Positions 49,501 to 57,210 of a DNA stretch of 64,000 nucleotides are shown here, piece after piece (the first letter of the stretch is position 1; each line of letters starts with the position of its first letter). The DNA is taken from assembly GCF_965363235.1 (NCBI RefSeq), contig NC_134847.1, positions 47,619,305 to 47,683,304 of the forward strand. Reading direction: 5' to 3'. Made by a program: the position numbers and the translations under genes. This stretch comes from Mytilus galloprovincialis. Lineage: Eukaryota; Mollusca; Bivalvia; Mytilida; Mytilidae. The notes below the pieces were generated by a model. The model was not told where the DNA came from. It saw only the letters and a list, made by a program, of their open reading frames with translations, and ran no database searches.

Positions 49501-52500
49501 GAATTTATTTGTGTCTTAAAATTTTTAAGTATCCCAAGGATCATCACTCCTGATCAATAAAAGTGACAATCATCAATATTGAACTTGACCTCCATTTTGT
49601 AATCAGTAACAACATCTAAAATTTGAAAAGCTTTGGTTGAATGATTCACGAGTAAATGCACAGACACTGTTTGGCAGTCGCCCAAAAAACAAATTCTGGC
49701 CACCCAACCTGATTCCCCTCCAGATGCTGGCCTTTCATTACCGAATCAATAACCGATTTTTCCTTAGGAAATCCGGTTAAAAATGGTTATACTTTATTTA
49801 ACTACTATTACAGACCTTATACCTAAGCCTTAGTCATTTAGTAAACTACTTTATTGGTTTTGATTCATTAAAATATTTTCTTTGCAATTAAATTTGTTTG
49901 ATTCTAGTTACAATATTACAGTGATCACATTGACAGGAATTAATGTAATATTCTTGTTATTAGTAAACAATAAACAAATAAATTACTTAATCTTGAAATT
50001 TTTCATTGAGCGTCTGTAAATTATGTATGGCTATGAAATTTGTATGCCTCTCTTATATTCACTAATTTAGTCCTACCTTTTTACACACAATACAAGTCTG
50101 TATTTTACTCTTTGGAGATTTATTATCAGTTCTAACTTCATGCTTCACCTCTTGTTTTACAGGCACAACTGGTTTAACATCTGAAAAAGCCACATTTTAA
50201 ATGACACTAAAAAATGATTCGCCTCTACCTTTAAATTTAGTAATATGACATTTTTTACGTGTTTTGACATTGTAATGATACAGAACAAGCAAAACTGTGA
50301 GCTGATTCTCACTGAAGATACCCCGGCCCAAATATTTGATGGTAAACAGGAAGCTGTTGAGTGATGAATATGAAATTGCATCACAGTTTAGCTAACTTAT
50401 ATAAACCCTGAAACCAAATTTCAGAAATCCTTGTAATGTAGTTCCTGAGAAAATGTGAAGAAAATTTTCAACTTGGACGTCATGTATAAAATGATGTAAA
50501 TGTTCAGTAAACAGGAAGTTGTTAAGTAATGAATCTGAAAACGCACCACACAGCAGGGTTCGAAATTTCTGCAGGACGGATAGCCCAAGGCTAGAAGAAT
50601 TGCGATTGGTCTAGGATAAGTTGTTTCATCATAGCCTGTGTGTCTAGACAATTTACAATTTTCAATTTCCAGAAATTTAGTGCCATGCGGTGTTTGTTTC
50701 AAACGAATCACAGTCTAATCGATGCTTTAAATAAGATTTTTCTTCTGAATATTAGAGACACCGTATAGGTGACTCATATAAATAATCAAATTCTTATCCA
50801 CGAAATAAATGAAATCAGATCCCTAATGAAAATTTCTGCTTTTATAGTAGCATCTGGTTTTAATATTTTATTTATTTTTCCATTTTTTAAACAAATGTAT
50901 ATTTTTTTCTCCTACTTTTCTGAAATACAACATATTGATGAATTAATCATTTTATATGATGCCTTGCATAAATTTTATATTTACCTTTTTTCACCTCTAC
51001 TTTGACCTTTTCAGATTCCTACAAAGTTTAAACAATACTAGTTAACTATCATATAAAAACATCAAATTAATTTTCTAAATATACATAGTATCAATATCAT
51101 TGACATCATAAACAAGTGTCATGACTGTCCTACAATGAGATTTTCTTTGCAGAATTTACCCCCCCCCCCCCCCCCCCCCCACCCCACCACAACCATTTTT
51201 TTTTGGAATTCATATAATGTAACAAGATATGATCTGATGTAATATGAAGAATAAAGTTAAAGTTTTGTATCTTATATTACTTACATTTTGTAATTGACAT
51301 CAAAACTTACCTTAACACTGGATATATCAGTACCACCACTAACGGAAGCTATCTGTATTCCACTTGTACCATCAGTTGTCTCTGACTTTACCTCTTTCTC
51401 TGTGTCACTATCCAAATCTATGATATCAATCTCTTCTTCTTTGGGTTTTTCAACAATTTGTACATCATCAGTATCTGCCTTAATCTCAGCAACATTTTTC
51501 TCAATTTTATTTTCTGTAGTTAAAGTCTCTTCTGGCTGATCTTTCTTCTCTTCAGTGGTATTAACAGCCACCTCTGATTCAGCTTCTTCTTTCTTTCCCT
51601 CTTCATTGGGAGTTACAGCCTTCTCCTGTGTTGTATCTTGATCTCCATTTTCTTTTTCCACTCCAGAAGCAGCAACAGACACTTCTTCCCCACTTTCTTT
51701 TTCTCCACCGTCTTCTTTCAAGTCAACGATACTTTCAACTTGAGTAATTTTAAGTCCCTCATCACTGTCGACTGCTGCTTCCGGAACTGTTGAATCCTCT
51801 GGCTGACTAATATCAGTTTCTTTCTCTTTGTCTACATTTTCAACAACTTCTGTTTTCTCCTTATCCTCCAAGATTTCCATTGAAACATCAGCATCATTTT
51901 CATTTTTGTTTTTATCTTCTATATTTTCTTTCTCCTCACTTCCTACCATATCTACATCTTTTTCTGTTTCTTCATTTTCCATCACTGCTTCAACTGGTTC
52001 ATCTGCTTTTTCCATGTCAACATTTTCCACTCCACTTTCACTTTGAACCATTTCACCTGTATCAAGATTTATCTCCCCTGCATCATTTCCTGTTTCCATG
52101 GTTGAAGCATCTTCTGGTTCAGCCTCCATTTCAGTATTCAATAGACAATCTTCCTGGTCATTAGAAGTTGTGATATCATCATCATTTATGTCAGTGTTCA
52201 GTACAATATCTTCAGTGTCATCTTTACAAACTTCCATGACTTCATCTTTTTCTCCAGATTGACTTATTTCATCTTTTGTTTCCATGTCACTTTGGTTTTC
52301 AGTTTCTGCATTATAAAAAATATGTTTCAAAAAAACATGTTTATTTTCAAACAACACACAACAGGATACAATCATATCAAATTACAATGTTGTTTTTCTA
52401 CATATAGTTTCCACTGTTTGTTGGGCTTAAAAATATCCCTGAATAAGTCAACTCTCAAAACTGTACTTAGTATCTTTTTGTAGTTGGGATGTACAAGTAC

Positions 52501-55500
52501 CTGGTAACGTCCACATGTTTTTGTTATATGTATTTCTATTTGTATCCATCTGATGAGTTTTTGTACATTAATTAGGCCATTAGTTTTCTCGGTTGAATTG
52601 TTTTACATTGGATATTTGGAGGCATTTTATAGCTGACTATGCAGTATTGGCTTTGCTCTTTGTTGAAAGAGGTACGGTGACATATAGCTGTTAATTTCTG
52701 TGTCATTTCGTCTCTTGTGCAAAGTTGTTTCATTGGCAATCATATCCCATCTTCATTTTTATATAAATACAATAAAATTTTAGAGATTTTTATAAAGGCT
52801 GCCTTTTTGCACGTTTGCGACCTTTTTTTCAATTTCTCTGTGAATCCTTCAATGTTAATCATGGCAAGTCAAAATAGTTATTCTTGAATAACACATAGGA
52901 TGAATAATACCTGTATCTAACTGTTTAATATCTTCAATGACATCTCTGGCTTCTGCTATTACATCTTTATCATCCTCATTCGATAACAATTTATTCTGGT
53001 TTGAAGAGGCAGCTGAAAAACACAAAGTTAATGCATGCACAATGTATGTGGAATAAGAAATACATAACAGTCATTGCCCATCTTTGGGCAAAACTTTTAT
53101 CTAGTTATTTTCTGTCACATTTTAAAAGTTCCAAATGACAGTTTGGCAAGTGATTATCTCCCTTGTTCTTAAAATATGGTATAATTTAAATAGTGATCAT
53201 GCTGTGTTTCACTAATATTGCAAATTGCTTTTTCAAAATTTTATCTGGTGGAAAAACACAGCTGTTGTCAACATGTCAAAATGCTGAGTCTTTAAACTGC
53301 AATGGTATTCAAAATATTAACCAGGGACCAATACAGATGTATGTTTTGTTGTTTGCAAGCATGGTGTCACTCAAAGGTGGATAGATATTCATACTCTCTT
53401 AGAGCACATATATTTTATAAAAATCTTAATGACTGATCATTTTTATTAAAGTTTTTTTCTATTGTACATGGTCTCATTTGTTCCATGACAATAATATCTG
53501 ACATCTTGAATGAAGGTTGTAACTTGTTGAAAGTACTTTGATATGTTTCAACATGTTTTTAAACATAAGCTGTAATTAGATTTAATGAGTTATTCTTACG
53601 CAAGTCTGACTCATCATTTAAATCCAGAACATCATAATCCTCCTGCTCTTTATTTAGCTCATTTCCACCAGAAACTTCGGGAACTTGTTCATGCTCTCCA
53701 GATAGCCCTGTTTGTTCTGGTTCCACTGACTTGGTATCTTTTATCAGATTTTCCTCCACCAGGTCAGTTGTCTGCTCATTAGTCTCAACAATTTCAGATA
53801 TTTCATTTGTTGGTGAAACTTGTACACTTTCCTCAGGTAGGTCAGTAACTTTCCCATCACATTCTGGCCCATCAGAGGTGACCATTCCATCAGTCTGATC
53901 ATTCTTTAAGTCATCTCCATTATCTTCCATTAAATCTAGCACATCATCATCATCGTCTGGTTGACTTGTGTCTCCAAGTTGTATTGGCATGACATCAGAG
54001 GAGTCTCCCATTTCTCCTTCCAAACCATCAGTTGTTTCCTTAACCTCACCCTCTCCCATTTCTCCTTCCAAACCATCAGTTGTTTCCTTAACCTCACCCT
54101 CTCCTGATGCCTGAACCACACCTGGTCCATTATCTGTTGTTTCAGCCAAGCTGTTTAATGCATCCCCAGATGAACCATCTCCAGTTTCGTCTGTCAATCT
54201 ATTTCCTGTCTCTCCACTTATGCTTGTTCCTGTCTCTCCACTATCACCTGTTAATTTTTCTGTAGTAAGGTTATCACCAACTTCTCCATTTATCCTCTGA
54301 CTTTCTTCAATATTCAAATCTACAATAAAAACAGCTACTAATAACCTTTTAGATAGATTATTGAAAAGATTATTCATCATATCATTCTTTTCAAGAATAA
54401 CTTGCTGCATTTGGATTTATAAATCATTACAAAGAAAATGTACAAACACAGCTACTGTTGGCATTTATAGACCTGTGCAGGTCAACTATGACTAAAATTT
54501 GACTGCATCATATTGTTTATGTCCAATAGAGGCTAATAAGGAACTGAAAAGTAACTCTTCCATCAAACTTATTTTGATTAGTGCAATCTGCACCAAAAAT
54601 CTTTTCCAACTACTTATCCGGAGACTTATAATTTAACATTTTTAATACAAGTCTAAACAAAGTTTTACGAAAACTTATTAGTCCAAATAAAATTTTACTA
54701 GTCTGGGGAATCAGTCTTGTGGCTAAATGCGCACTCTGACTAGAAGAGTCTAATCATGTTTGGACATATTTTTTTATGAATTCTGACTGTTATTGTTTAA
54801 GATGGGTCCTGCATGTATATTAAAATCTCAAACATTGTAATTTAAACCTAAATGAGTCTAATGCATACATGTATATAACCCAGACATATTGATTTAAACT
54901 GGTCACATTTACAGGCCCTTCTAAACATGGAGCTTTTCTAAATGATTGCAATATACATTGTATACAGGTCAAAACAAAGAAAATGACATTTGACACCAGC
55001 TCAATTAGAAAATGTAAAGAGTAAAAAAGGAAAATAGCCTTTTGAAAATTAGACAATAATTATAACAAATGTTGTGCACAGCCTTTTCTTCTTTACCAGA
55101 ATTCATTGAAAACATTTTGATGTAGATTTCCTAGGCAAAACATAGTTCAGTTTCCCGTCTCCCTACATTTACAAATGTACCTCCCCTAAATTGCAATGCC
55201 TAACCCTAACAATTTTTAGACATTTGCAGTTAAGCAAAACAAAATTGATTGACCAGCTGCTTCCCCTATTTTAGACTGTCTGGAGACAGGCCACATGTAA
55301 ATCTTGTTTGGCCTAATAAAATTAAACCAATTAAAGAAATAAGTGAAAAAACATCATAATATTATAATCTATATATATTGAGCATATAGGTTACCTTTGG
55401 ACACAGAACAGTTTTCCTGATCTCCATTAATCTCTGTTGAAACAGAATCCTGTTTTGTGTTGGTTTCCTGAAAGAAAATAACATACATAATTGATAAACA

Positions 55501-57055
55501 TACATTTTTTTCATTTTTTATATAAATAAGGCCACTAGTTATCTCGTTTGAATTGTTTTACATTGTCATATCAGGGCCTTTTAAAGCTAACTATGCGGTA
55601 TGGGCTTTGCTCATTGTTGAAGGCGGTACAGTGAATTATAGTTGTAAATGTCTGTGTTATTTTGGTCTCTTGTGGACAGTTGTTATTGGCAATCATACCA
55701 CATCTTCTTTTTTATATGTTTTATAAAATTGTTGTACATGCGAATGAAATTTTACCGCAGGATAACCTTGCATTTTGGTCTCTTGTGGACAGTTGTCTCA
55801 TTGGCAATCATACCACATCTTCTTTTTTATAGATGTTTTATAAAATTGTTGTACATGCAAATGAAATTTTACCGCAGGATAACCTTGGATGCATATATTT
55901 ACATGAAAGAATTGGTGAATTTACAGAAATAGATTGTTCAAAGTCAAGTGAAGCCAAACTTCTACTTACTCTTATTCTTCAATAATCACGTTAATTGATA
56001 ATAAAACTTACTTTAAATTGTGATGTCAACTTTATTGGGAACTTGTATGATTTTACATAAATGGGGACAACTTTACATCCAAATGAAAATAATCTATGAT
56101 CACAGTGATTCTATATTTGGAATAAAAGCGTAAATTTCATTTCATATTTTTTCGACTTCGCATAATTTTTTGGCGACTTAGTCATCTTAGTTGTCTTTTT
56201 AATGAAAACGGTACAGGTTGTTTAGAATTGTGGACAAAATTGCTCTTCAAAATTTCAATTTGGGAACCTCCAGGGGGGAAATAGTGACAGTTGGCAGATA
56301 TAAGTAAGACAACCTGTACCGTTTTCTAAAAAGACAACCATAAATGAAAGTGATTGTTGTGTGACGTCAATAGTTGAAGCGGCCAACCGGGACAGAATAG
56401 CATTTATTGACGTCACACAACAATCGCTTTCATTATGTTGTCACATATTTTCTATTGGTACTTAAAAAAAATAATACTGGGAACCTTTGCAATGTCAAAG
56501 GGCGGACAAATAGAGATAAGGTGTATACTCTGTAATGGTAAGCAGATCCAGTGCCAGTCCAAATAATTAATACGTGCAAGGCTATTTTAATTTTTTCTTG
56601 GACGCCTTTCTCCGTCTGTCGGTGGAAGGCATCAAAATTTATAATAGCCATAATTATTTGGACTAATCCAGTAGTGCCCCAAGTAGTCCACTTCTTTTTT
56701 TTTATTTATCATGATACCAGGAGCTTTTTGCCTGTCAATTTTTAACTTGAAACTGTGTTGAAACAACATAATGAAATTAGTTTATAATGTACTTTTTTTA
56801 TGCAGCACCTGTTAATCTTTTGTTTATTTTCTGAATTTCTAATATATGCCGCGCTGGAGTTGTCGCCCTTTAACGATTTCGAAAATACACGCTGTCCGCA
56901 TTGATTCCACCTGGACGCACAGAAAAGTGTAATCAGACATTCAAATAGACCTTCTTGAAATAATGTGGACTAATTATTAAGCTTAATTTAAGAAAATTAT
57001 AACACAAAACCTCTATTATGTCCTGGGACAATAGCTCTCCGCTCTCTTCGTCCAT
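31332..57055 (-). CDS. ZMYM: Zinc finger MYM-type protein, ZMYM2/3/4-like (19 coding exons)
   Basis: Joined minus-strand exons: 57011-57055, 55395-55467, 53600-54319, 52911-53012, 51311-52305, 50985-51018, 50077-50180, 48186-49431, 47433-47567, 45684-45757, 43843-44002, 42896-43077, 41516-41648, 38385-38561, 37446-37922, 35662-35787, 33960-34220, 33017-33125, 31332-31521. All junctions are GT-AG with matching phases and give 1780 aa. Residues 40-655 are acidic and disordered, with SUMO-interacting-motif candidates at 166-169, 270-273 and 606-614. Eight MYM-type Cys fingers span 685-1072. A Pro/Ile/Val-rich segment follows (1230-1290), then a basic stretch and the DUF3504 (KRAR1-like) domain (about 1455-1765). 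In vertebrates these proteins are nuclear, bind SUMO and act with LSD1-CoREST-HDAC complexes; that role is inferred here. It is longer than the human relatives (about 1370-1550 aa), mainly through the acidic part. Which paralogue it matches is unresolved. Confidence 0.9.
31661..32342. mobile_element. TTAA-flanked inverted-repeat element in ZMYM intron 18
   Basis: 682 bp bounded by TTAAGGTGGTACCTAACACT and the complementary AGTGTTGGGTACAACCTTAA. The TTAA at both ends fits a piggyBac- or Kolobok-type target. No transposase frame. The inner 78-codon ORF (31625-31861) is not recognised. Confidence 0.75.
33017..33125 (-). CDS. ZMYM: ZMYM-like exon 18 (DUF3504)
   Basis: 109 nt. Encodes YEQAENLDNPLRCPVKLY and EFYLSK, ending in phase 2. 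Donor AATG|GTAAGT. Confidence 0.9.
33293..33597. mobile_element. TTAA-flanked MITE in ZMYM intron 17
   Basis: 305 bp from TTAACCCTTTCCTCCATAAT to GATGGAGGAAAGGGTTAA, with perfect outer 17-bp complementarity. Different ends from 31661-32342, same TTAA target. Confidence 0.8.
33960..34220 (-). CDS. ZMYM: ZMYM-like exon 17 (DUF3504 core)
   Basis: 261 nt. Encodes EEEHLWECKQLGAHSPHV, LLNTLVYFNTKFFQLKT, HLKLSFTHIMKHWKKTP and SVYLRYYCPAP, the most recognisable part of the domain. Confidence 0.95.
34221..35661. other. ZMYM intron 16 with a large dispersed repeat
   Basis: About 34560-35380 looks like one repeat: it begins 'tttaaacgaccgcggaggtc' and ends 'gcaaatttttttttgcggtcgta', so an ACGACCGC/GCGGTCGT inverted end pair is present. 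The inside has a poly-C run (about 35019-35035). No exon seen. Confidence 0.45.
35662..35787 (-). CDS. ZMYM: ZMYM-like exon 16 (DUF3504)
   Basis: 126 nt. Encodes GIQMFLFENDRIDNIFTD and YYEKFTECLNEVLQRY. Acceptor aatattacag, donor GCAG|GTATAC. Confidence 0.9.
35899..37150. mobile_element. 1.25-kb inverted-repeat transposon in ZMYM intron 15
   Basis: The ends are CAGAGCTCCAGATAAG and CTTATCTGGAGCTCTG, perfect 16-bp terminal inverted repeats. The 6-mer TTGTCT directly flanks both ends (35893-35898 and 37151-37156) as a target duplication. No transposase frame is present, so it is non-autonomous. The interior has repeated 'aacccaatta' strings and three CCCTAA units at about 36878-36898. The superfamily is uncertain: the CAGAG end recalls hAT, but the duplication is 6 bp, not 8. 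Confidence 0.75.
37446..37922 (-). CDS. ZMYM: ZMYM-like exon 15, basic region and start of DUF3504
   Basis: 477 nt. A Lys/Arg-rich stretch with RARRRSKRQK-like wording (possible nuclear localisation signal) precedes LKYTYGVNAWKHWV, ADELNYSLCLFVKEVRKP and DSIYYLCI, the opening of the DUF3504/KRAR1-like domain. Confidence 0.9.
38190..38260 (-). repeat. Dispersed repeat family C fragment, minus orientation
   Basis: Carries 'agatgtggtatgattgccaa' then 'tgagacaactcttcacaaga', the reverse complement of the family C end. Confidence 0.6.
38385..38561 (-). CDS. ZMYM: ZMYM-like exon 14
   Basis: 177 nt. Encodes a Pro/Glu-rich linker with DLGEDMLQMALRMATEM. I preferred the acceptor cttcctccttcag (after 38562) over a 'gctag' 30 bp upstream because of its pyrimidine tract; both are in the same frame. 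Confidence 0.75.
38738..39316 (+). repeat. Two copies of a dispersed repeat (family D) in ZMYM intron 13
   Basis: 38738-38893 and 39118-39316 share 'aactcttgaactgtaaaagt', 'ccaaaattcaaacttgacct' and 'ggttagagaacagaaa' type wording in order. The second continues to 'cagacggacaagggttaaac'. Non-coding. Confidence 0.55.
39880..40420 (+). repeat. Three diverged tandem copies, about 180 bp each, in ZMYM intron 13
   Basis: 'ggatactatcttatgatcag', 'cttctgtccaagtttggta', 'tcaaggatagtttaagaaa' and 'aaaactttaaccacagagtg' recur in order starting near 39905, 40105 and 40290. Confidence 0.7.
41250..41428 (+). repeat. Three copies of a unit of about 60 bp in ZMYM intron 13
   Basis: 'catacaaaaactactctaac', 'aggctagatacataaa', 'tatacacagaaacaacat' recur at about 41265, 41328 and 41380. 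Confidence 0.75.
41516..41648 (-). CDS. ZMYM: ZMYM-like exon 13
   Basis: 133 nt. Encodes EIREKIPDDPLEAELLMM and AEAVS, then an acidic Ser-rich end. Acceptor ttgatttaag, donor GAAG|GTATAA. Confidence 0.8.
41665..42122 (+). repeat. Dispersed repeat family B, tandem dimer, in ZMYM intron 12
   Basis: The segment 'tccatggaccgtgaaattgg' to 'aaaaactttaacctgaa' occurs twice in a row (about 41708-41860 and 41885-42030), then ends 'ctatcgtagctggggcat'. Confidence 0.75.
42180..42320. repeat. Degraded MITE-like segment in ZMYM intron 12
   Basis: Contains 'aaattttcctggggtcaaaa' and 'gaaattaaatccgccacaaa' followed by 'atttctgcttttacag'. A similar end occurs at 50797-50845, suggesting two decayed copies of one element. 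Confidence 0.4.
42510..42730 (+). repeat. Dispersed repeat family C, degraded copy in ZMYM intron 12
   Basis: Carries 'tggttttacactagtcattt', 'gccctttatagcttgctgtt' and 'ctcataccacatctttt'. Confidence 0.55.
42896..43077 (-). CDS. ZMYM: ZMYM-like exon 12, Pro/Ile/Val-rich segment
   Basis: 182 nt. Encodes LIPIPIPFYVPVPMAMY then a PIPFPFPIPIPIP run ending in CFIPTTKKS. This odd low-complexity segment is a recognised constant of ZMYM2/3/4 proteins. Confidence 0.9.
43078..43842. other. ZMYM intron 11
   Basis: AT-rich, no exon or clear repeat. Confidence 0.5.
43843..44002 (-). CDS. ZMYM: ZMYM-like exon 11
   Basis: 160 nt. Contains KNKSCLCKPFVQTKATSC followed by RPHTQTKETQT, a segment conserved in ZMYM2/3/4 between the fingers and the C-terminal domain. 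Confidence 0.85.
44332..44466. mobile_element. MITE family M2, second copy, in ZMYM intron 10
   Basis: Ends 'attggcggatcaaggggg' and 'ggctggatccgcccctg'. The interior 'aaagatcaatgcatttgaat' is the reverse complement of the 18631-18758 element. Confidence 0.75.
44736..45549. mobile_element. Inverted-repeat element with TACTRTGAAAGTAC ends in ZMYM intron 10
   Basis: 814 bp. The left end TACTATGAAAGTACTTTAAT pairs with the right end (reverse complement TACTGTGAAAGTACTTTTAT). Pairing continues through 'tcgtgggtatcaattttcgt' for about 50 bp. No transposase. A 37-bp direct duplication lies inside at about 44899-44972. Confidence 0.75.
45684..45757 (-). CDS. ZMYM: ZMYM-like exon 10
   Basis: 74 nt. 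Encodes NQQVNFKSNQQVPLVINN and NKNTNIR. Acceptor ttttttttag, donor CAGG|GTAAGT. Confidence 0.75.
45758..46721. other. ZMYM intron 9, distal part, with a 44-bp triplication
   Basis: At 46368-46500 the unit 'attacaattatctcccctta' plus 'atctgcaacaactcc' occurs three times, about 44 bp apart. No exon was needed here to keep the frame. Confidence 0.6.
46722..47502 (-). repeat. Exon-tail tandem array with eight splice-donor copies (ZMYM exon 9 / intron 9)
   Basis: A unit of about 97 bp repeats the last 70 nt of exon 9 plus its donor and 27 nt of intron. Exon-side donor edges are at 47433, 47336, 47239, 47145, 47048, 46951, 46819 and 46722 (spacings 97, 97, 94, 97, 97, 132, 97). Seven donors read AAG|GTAAGTTAC and the last AAG|GTAAGATAT. 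Six of the seven intronic repeat starts also have an acceptor-like 'ttctrtraarg/cctttacag'-type stretch before AACAGACC, whereas exon 9 itself reads 'attacaaaac' there. The fourth unit from the far end carries an extra insertion of about 35 bp. Confidence 0.85.
47433..47567 (-). CDS. ZMYM: ZMYM-like exon 9
   Basis: 135 nt, acceptor atttatttcag and donor CTCAAG|GTAAGT. Encodes NPQTAIRSVAPHNMV and a Pro/Asn-rich end (NPNMNQIPIISNVVSL). Its last 70 nt and donor are repeated seven more times downstream in intron 9 (46722-47432). The proximal donor used here is the one that keeps phase with exon 10. Confidence 0.75.
47568..48185. other. ZMYM intron 8
   Basis: AT-rich, no exon seen. Confidence 0.5.
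48186..49431 (-). CDS. ZMYM: ZMYM-like exon 8, MYM-type zinc fingers
   Basis: 1246 nt, residues 692-1106. It completes finger 1 (HLCDDDCFKRF) and adds seven more with the MYM pattern CxxC..FC/LCxxxC: CQVC..FCGEDC, CSSC..FCSQGC, CECC..FCSQSC, CSVC..LCGDPC, CDNC..FCSFMC, CSWC..FCSLNC and CDQC..FCSYNC. A Pro/Thr/Ala-rich tail follows. Having nearly the whole array in one exon is unusual against the split arrangement I know from vertebrate relatives. Confidence 0.95.
49432..50076. other. ZMYM intron 7 with a dispersed repeat
   Basis: 49480-49700 ('tcaatattgaacttgacctc', 'aaagctttggttgaatgatt', 'taaatgcacagacac') has the look of a common bivalve repeat. No exon. Confidence 0.45.
50077..50180 (-). 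CDS. ZMYM: ZMYM-like exon 7, start of MYM finger 1
   Basis: 104 nt. Ends with KIQTCIVCKK, the first Cys pair of the first MYM finger, which is completed by exon 8. Donor AAAG|GTAGGA. Confidence 0.85.
50181..50984. other. ZMYM intron 6 with dispersed repeats
   Basis: 50280-50545 ('caggaagctgttgagtgatg', 'accaaatttcagaaatcctt', 'gtaaacaggaagttgttaag') looks like a repeat with an internal duplication. No exon. Confidence 0.45.
50985..51018 (-). CDS. ZMYM: ZMYM-like exon 6 (34-nt microexon)
   Basis: Encodes ESEKVKVEVKK between acceptor actttgtag and donor AAAG|GTAAAT. It is needed to bring exon 5 (phase 0) into phase 1 for exon 7, which supports it despite its size. Confidence 0.75.
51019..51310. 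other. ZMYM intron 5 with a poly-C run
   Basis: About 22 consecutive C at 51159-51180, followed by ACCCC. Confidence 0.7.
51311..52305 (-). CDS. ZMYM: ZMYM-like exon 5, long acidic exon
   Basis: 995 nt, residues 314-645, almost wholly Glu/Asp/Lys/Val/Thr and predicted to be disordered. Near its end EEEIDIIDLDSDTEKE (606-614 core) is a textbook-like SUMO-interacting motif. Acceptor ataatgcag, donor TTAAG|GTAAGT. Confidence 0.9.
52520..52775 (+). repeat. Dispersed repeat family C in ZMYM intron 4
   Basis: Carries 'tgtatccatctgatgagttt', 'tttatagctgactatgcagt', 'gaggtacggtgacatatagc' and 'ggcaatcatatcccatcttc'. Confidence 0.65.
52911..53012 (-). CDS. ZMYM: ZMYM-like exon 4
   Basis: 102 nt, acceptor gtttttcag and donor ACAG|GTATTA. 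Encodes SNQNKLLSNEDDKDV and IAEARDVIEDIKQL. Confidence 0.8.
53013..53599. other. ZMYM intron 3
   Basis: No exon or clear repeat seen. Confidence 0.5.
53600..54319 (-). CDS. ZMYM: ZMYM-like exon 3, acidic region
   Basis: 720 nt, residues 40-279, rich in Glu, Asp, Thr and Gly. DDVLDLMED and DYDVLDLNDE resemble SUMO-interacting motifs (hydrophobic core flanked by acids). A perfect 48-bp tandem duplication (about 54004-54102) repeats the 16 residues GEGEVKETTDGLEGEM. Donor TTGC|GTAAGA. Confidence 0.85.
54320..55394. other. ZMYM intron 2
   Basis: No exon or clear repeat boundary seen. Confidence 0.5.
55395..55467 (-). CDS. ZMYM: ZMYM-like exon 2
   Basis: 73 nt, acceptor ttctttcag and donor AAAG|GTAACC. 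Encodes ETNTKQDSVSTEINGDQ and a short acidic end. Confidence 0.8.
55520..55890 (+). repeat. Dispersed repeat family C with a local duplication in ZMYM intron 1
   Basis: 55520-55720 is a good copy ('cctttaaagctaactatgcg', 'ttggcaatcataccacatct'). Its end plus about 60 bp of flank ('ttataaaattgttgtacatg', 'gaaattttaccgcaggataa') is repeated at 55770-55890. Confidence 0.7.
56191..56337. mobile_element. Short inverted-repeat element in ZMYM intron 1
   Basis: 147 bp with arms of about 29 bp: 'ttgtctttttaatgaaaacg' + 'gtacaggttgt', and the complementary 'acaacctgtaccgttttcta' + 'aaaagacaa', one small difference apart. Confidence 0.75.
56343..56434. mobile_element. Palindromic element with CRE-type TGACGTCA in both arms
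   Basis: 92 bp. The 30-bp left arm 'aatgaaagtgattgttgtgt' + 'gacgtcaata' pairs with the right arm ending 'caatcgctttcatt' with one mismatch. Each arm holds the full palindrome TGACGTCA, a CREB/ATF-type site. It sits six bases from the previous inverted repeat. Confidence 0.75.
56558..56665. repeat. Small foldback (GTCCAAATAATTA arms) in ZMYM intron 1
   Basis: 'agtccaaataattaat' near 56556 and 'ataattatttggactaat' near 56651 are complementary, about 95 bp apart. Confidence 0.55.
57011..57055 (-). CDS. ZMYM: ZMYM-like exon 1 (start codon)
   Basis: The ATG at 57055-57053 opens 15 codons, MDEESGELLSQDIIE, ending at a donor GAG|GTTTTG in phase 0. It is the only ATG that fits the frame of exon 2, and the region just upstream has a GC-rich, ETS-site promoter look. 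Confidence 0.75.
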
Positions 57056-57105
57056 CTCCACGCCGCTTCTGGTCGCGGTTTTTTATGCACTTCCGGTTTA
57101 AAAAT
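57056..57105 (-). promoter_or_regulatory. Probable ZMYM promoter/5' UTR with an ETS-type site
   Basis: On the minus strand ACCGGAAGT (57089-57097) matches the ETS/GABP consensus and lies about 34 bp upstream of the ATG, in a short GC-rich stretch. TATA is not evident. Such sites near the start are common in broadly expressed genes. The transcription start itself was not determined. Confidence 0.4.
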
Positions 57106-57210
57106 CAAATTTCTTCTTTTCTATGGTTTTAAAGTAATTTTCATTACATGTTGTAATTTCAACTTGTTAATATTTTCTCTGAATTCGCATCTCAAAGTGC
57201 GGTAACTCAT

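Noticed and set aside
51294..52164. Plus-strand Ser/Thr/Phe-rich ORFs opposite ZMYM exon 5
   Set aside because: Antisense shadows of the Glu/Asp/Lys-rich coding exon; codon bias of the acidic strand explains the open frames.
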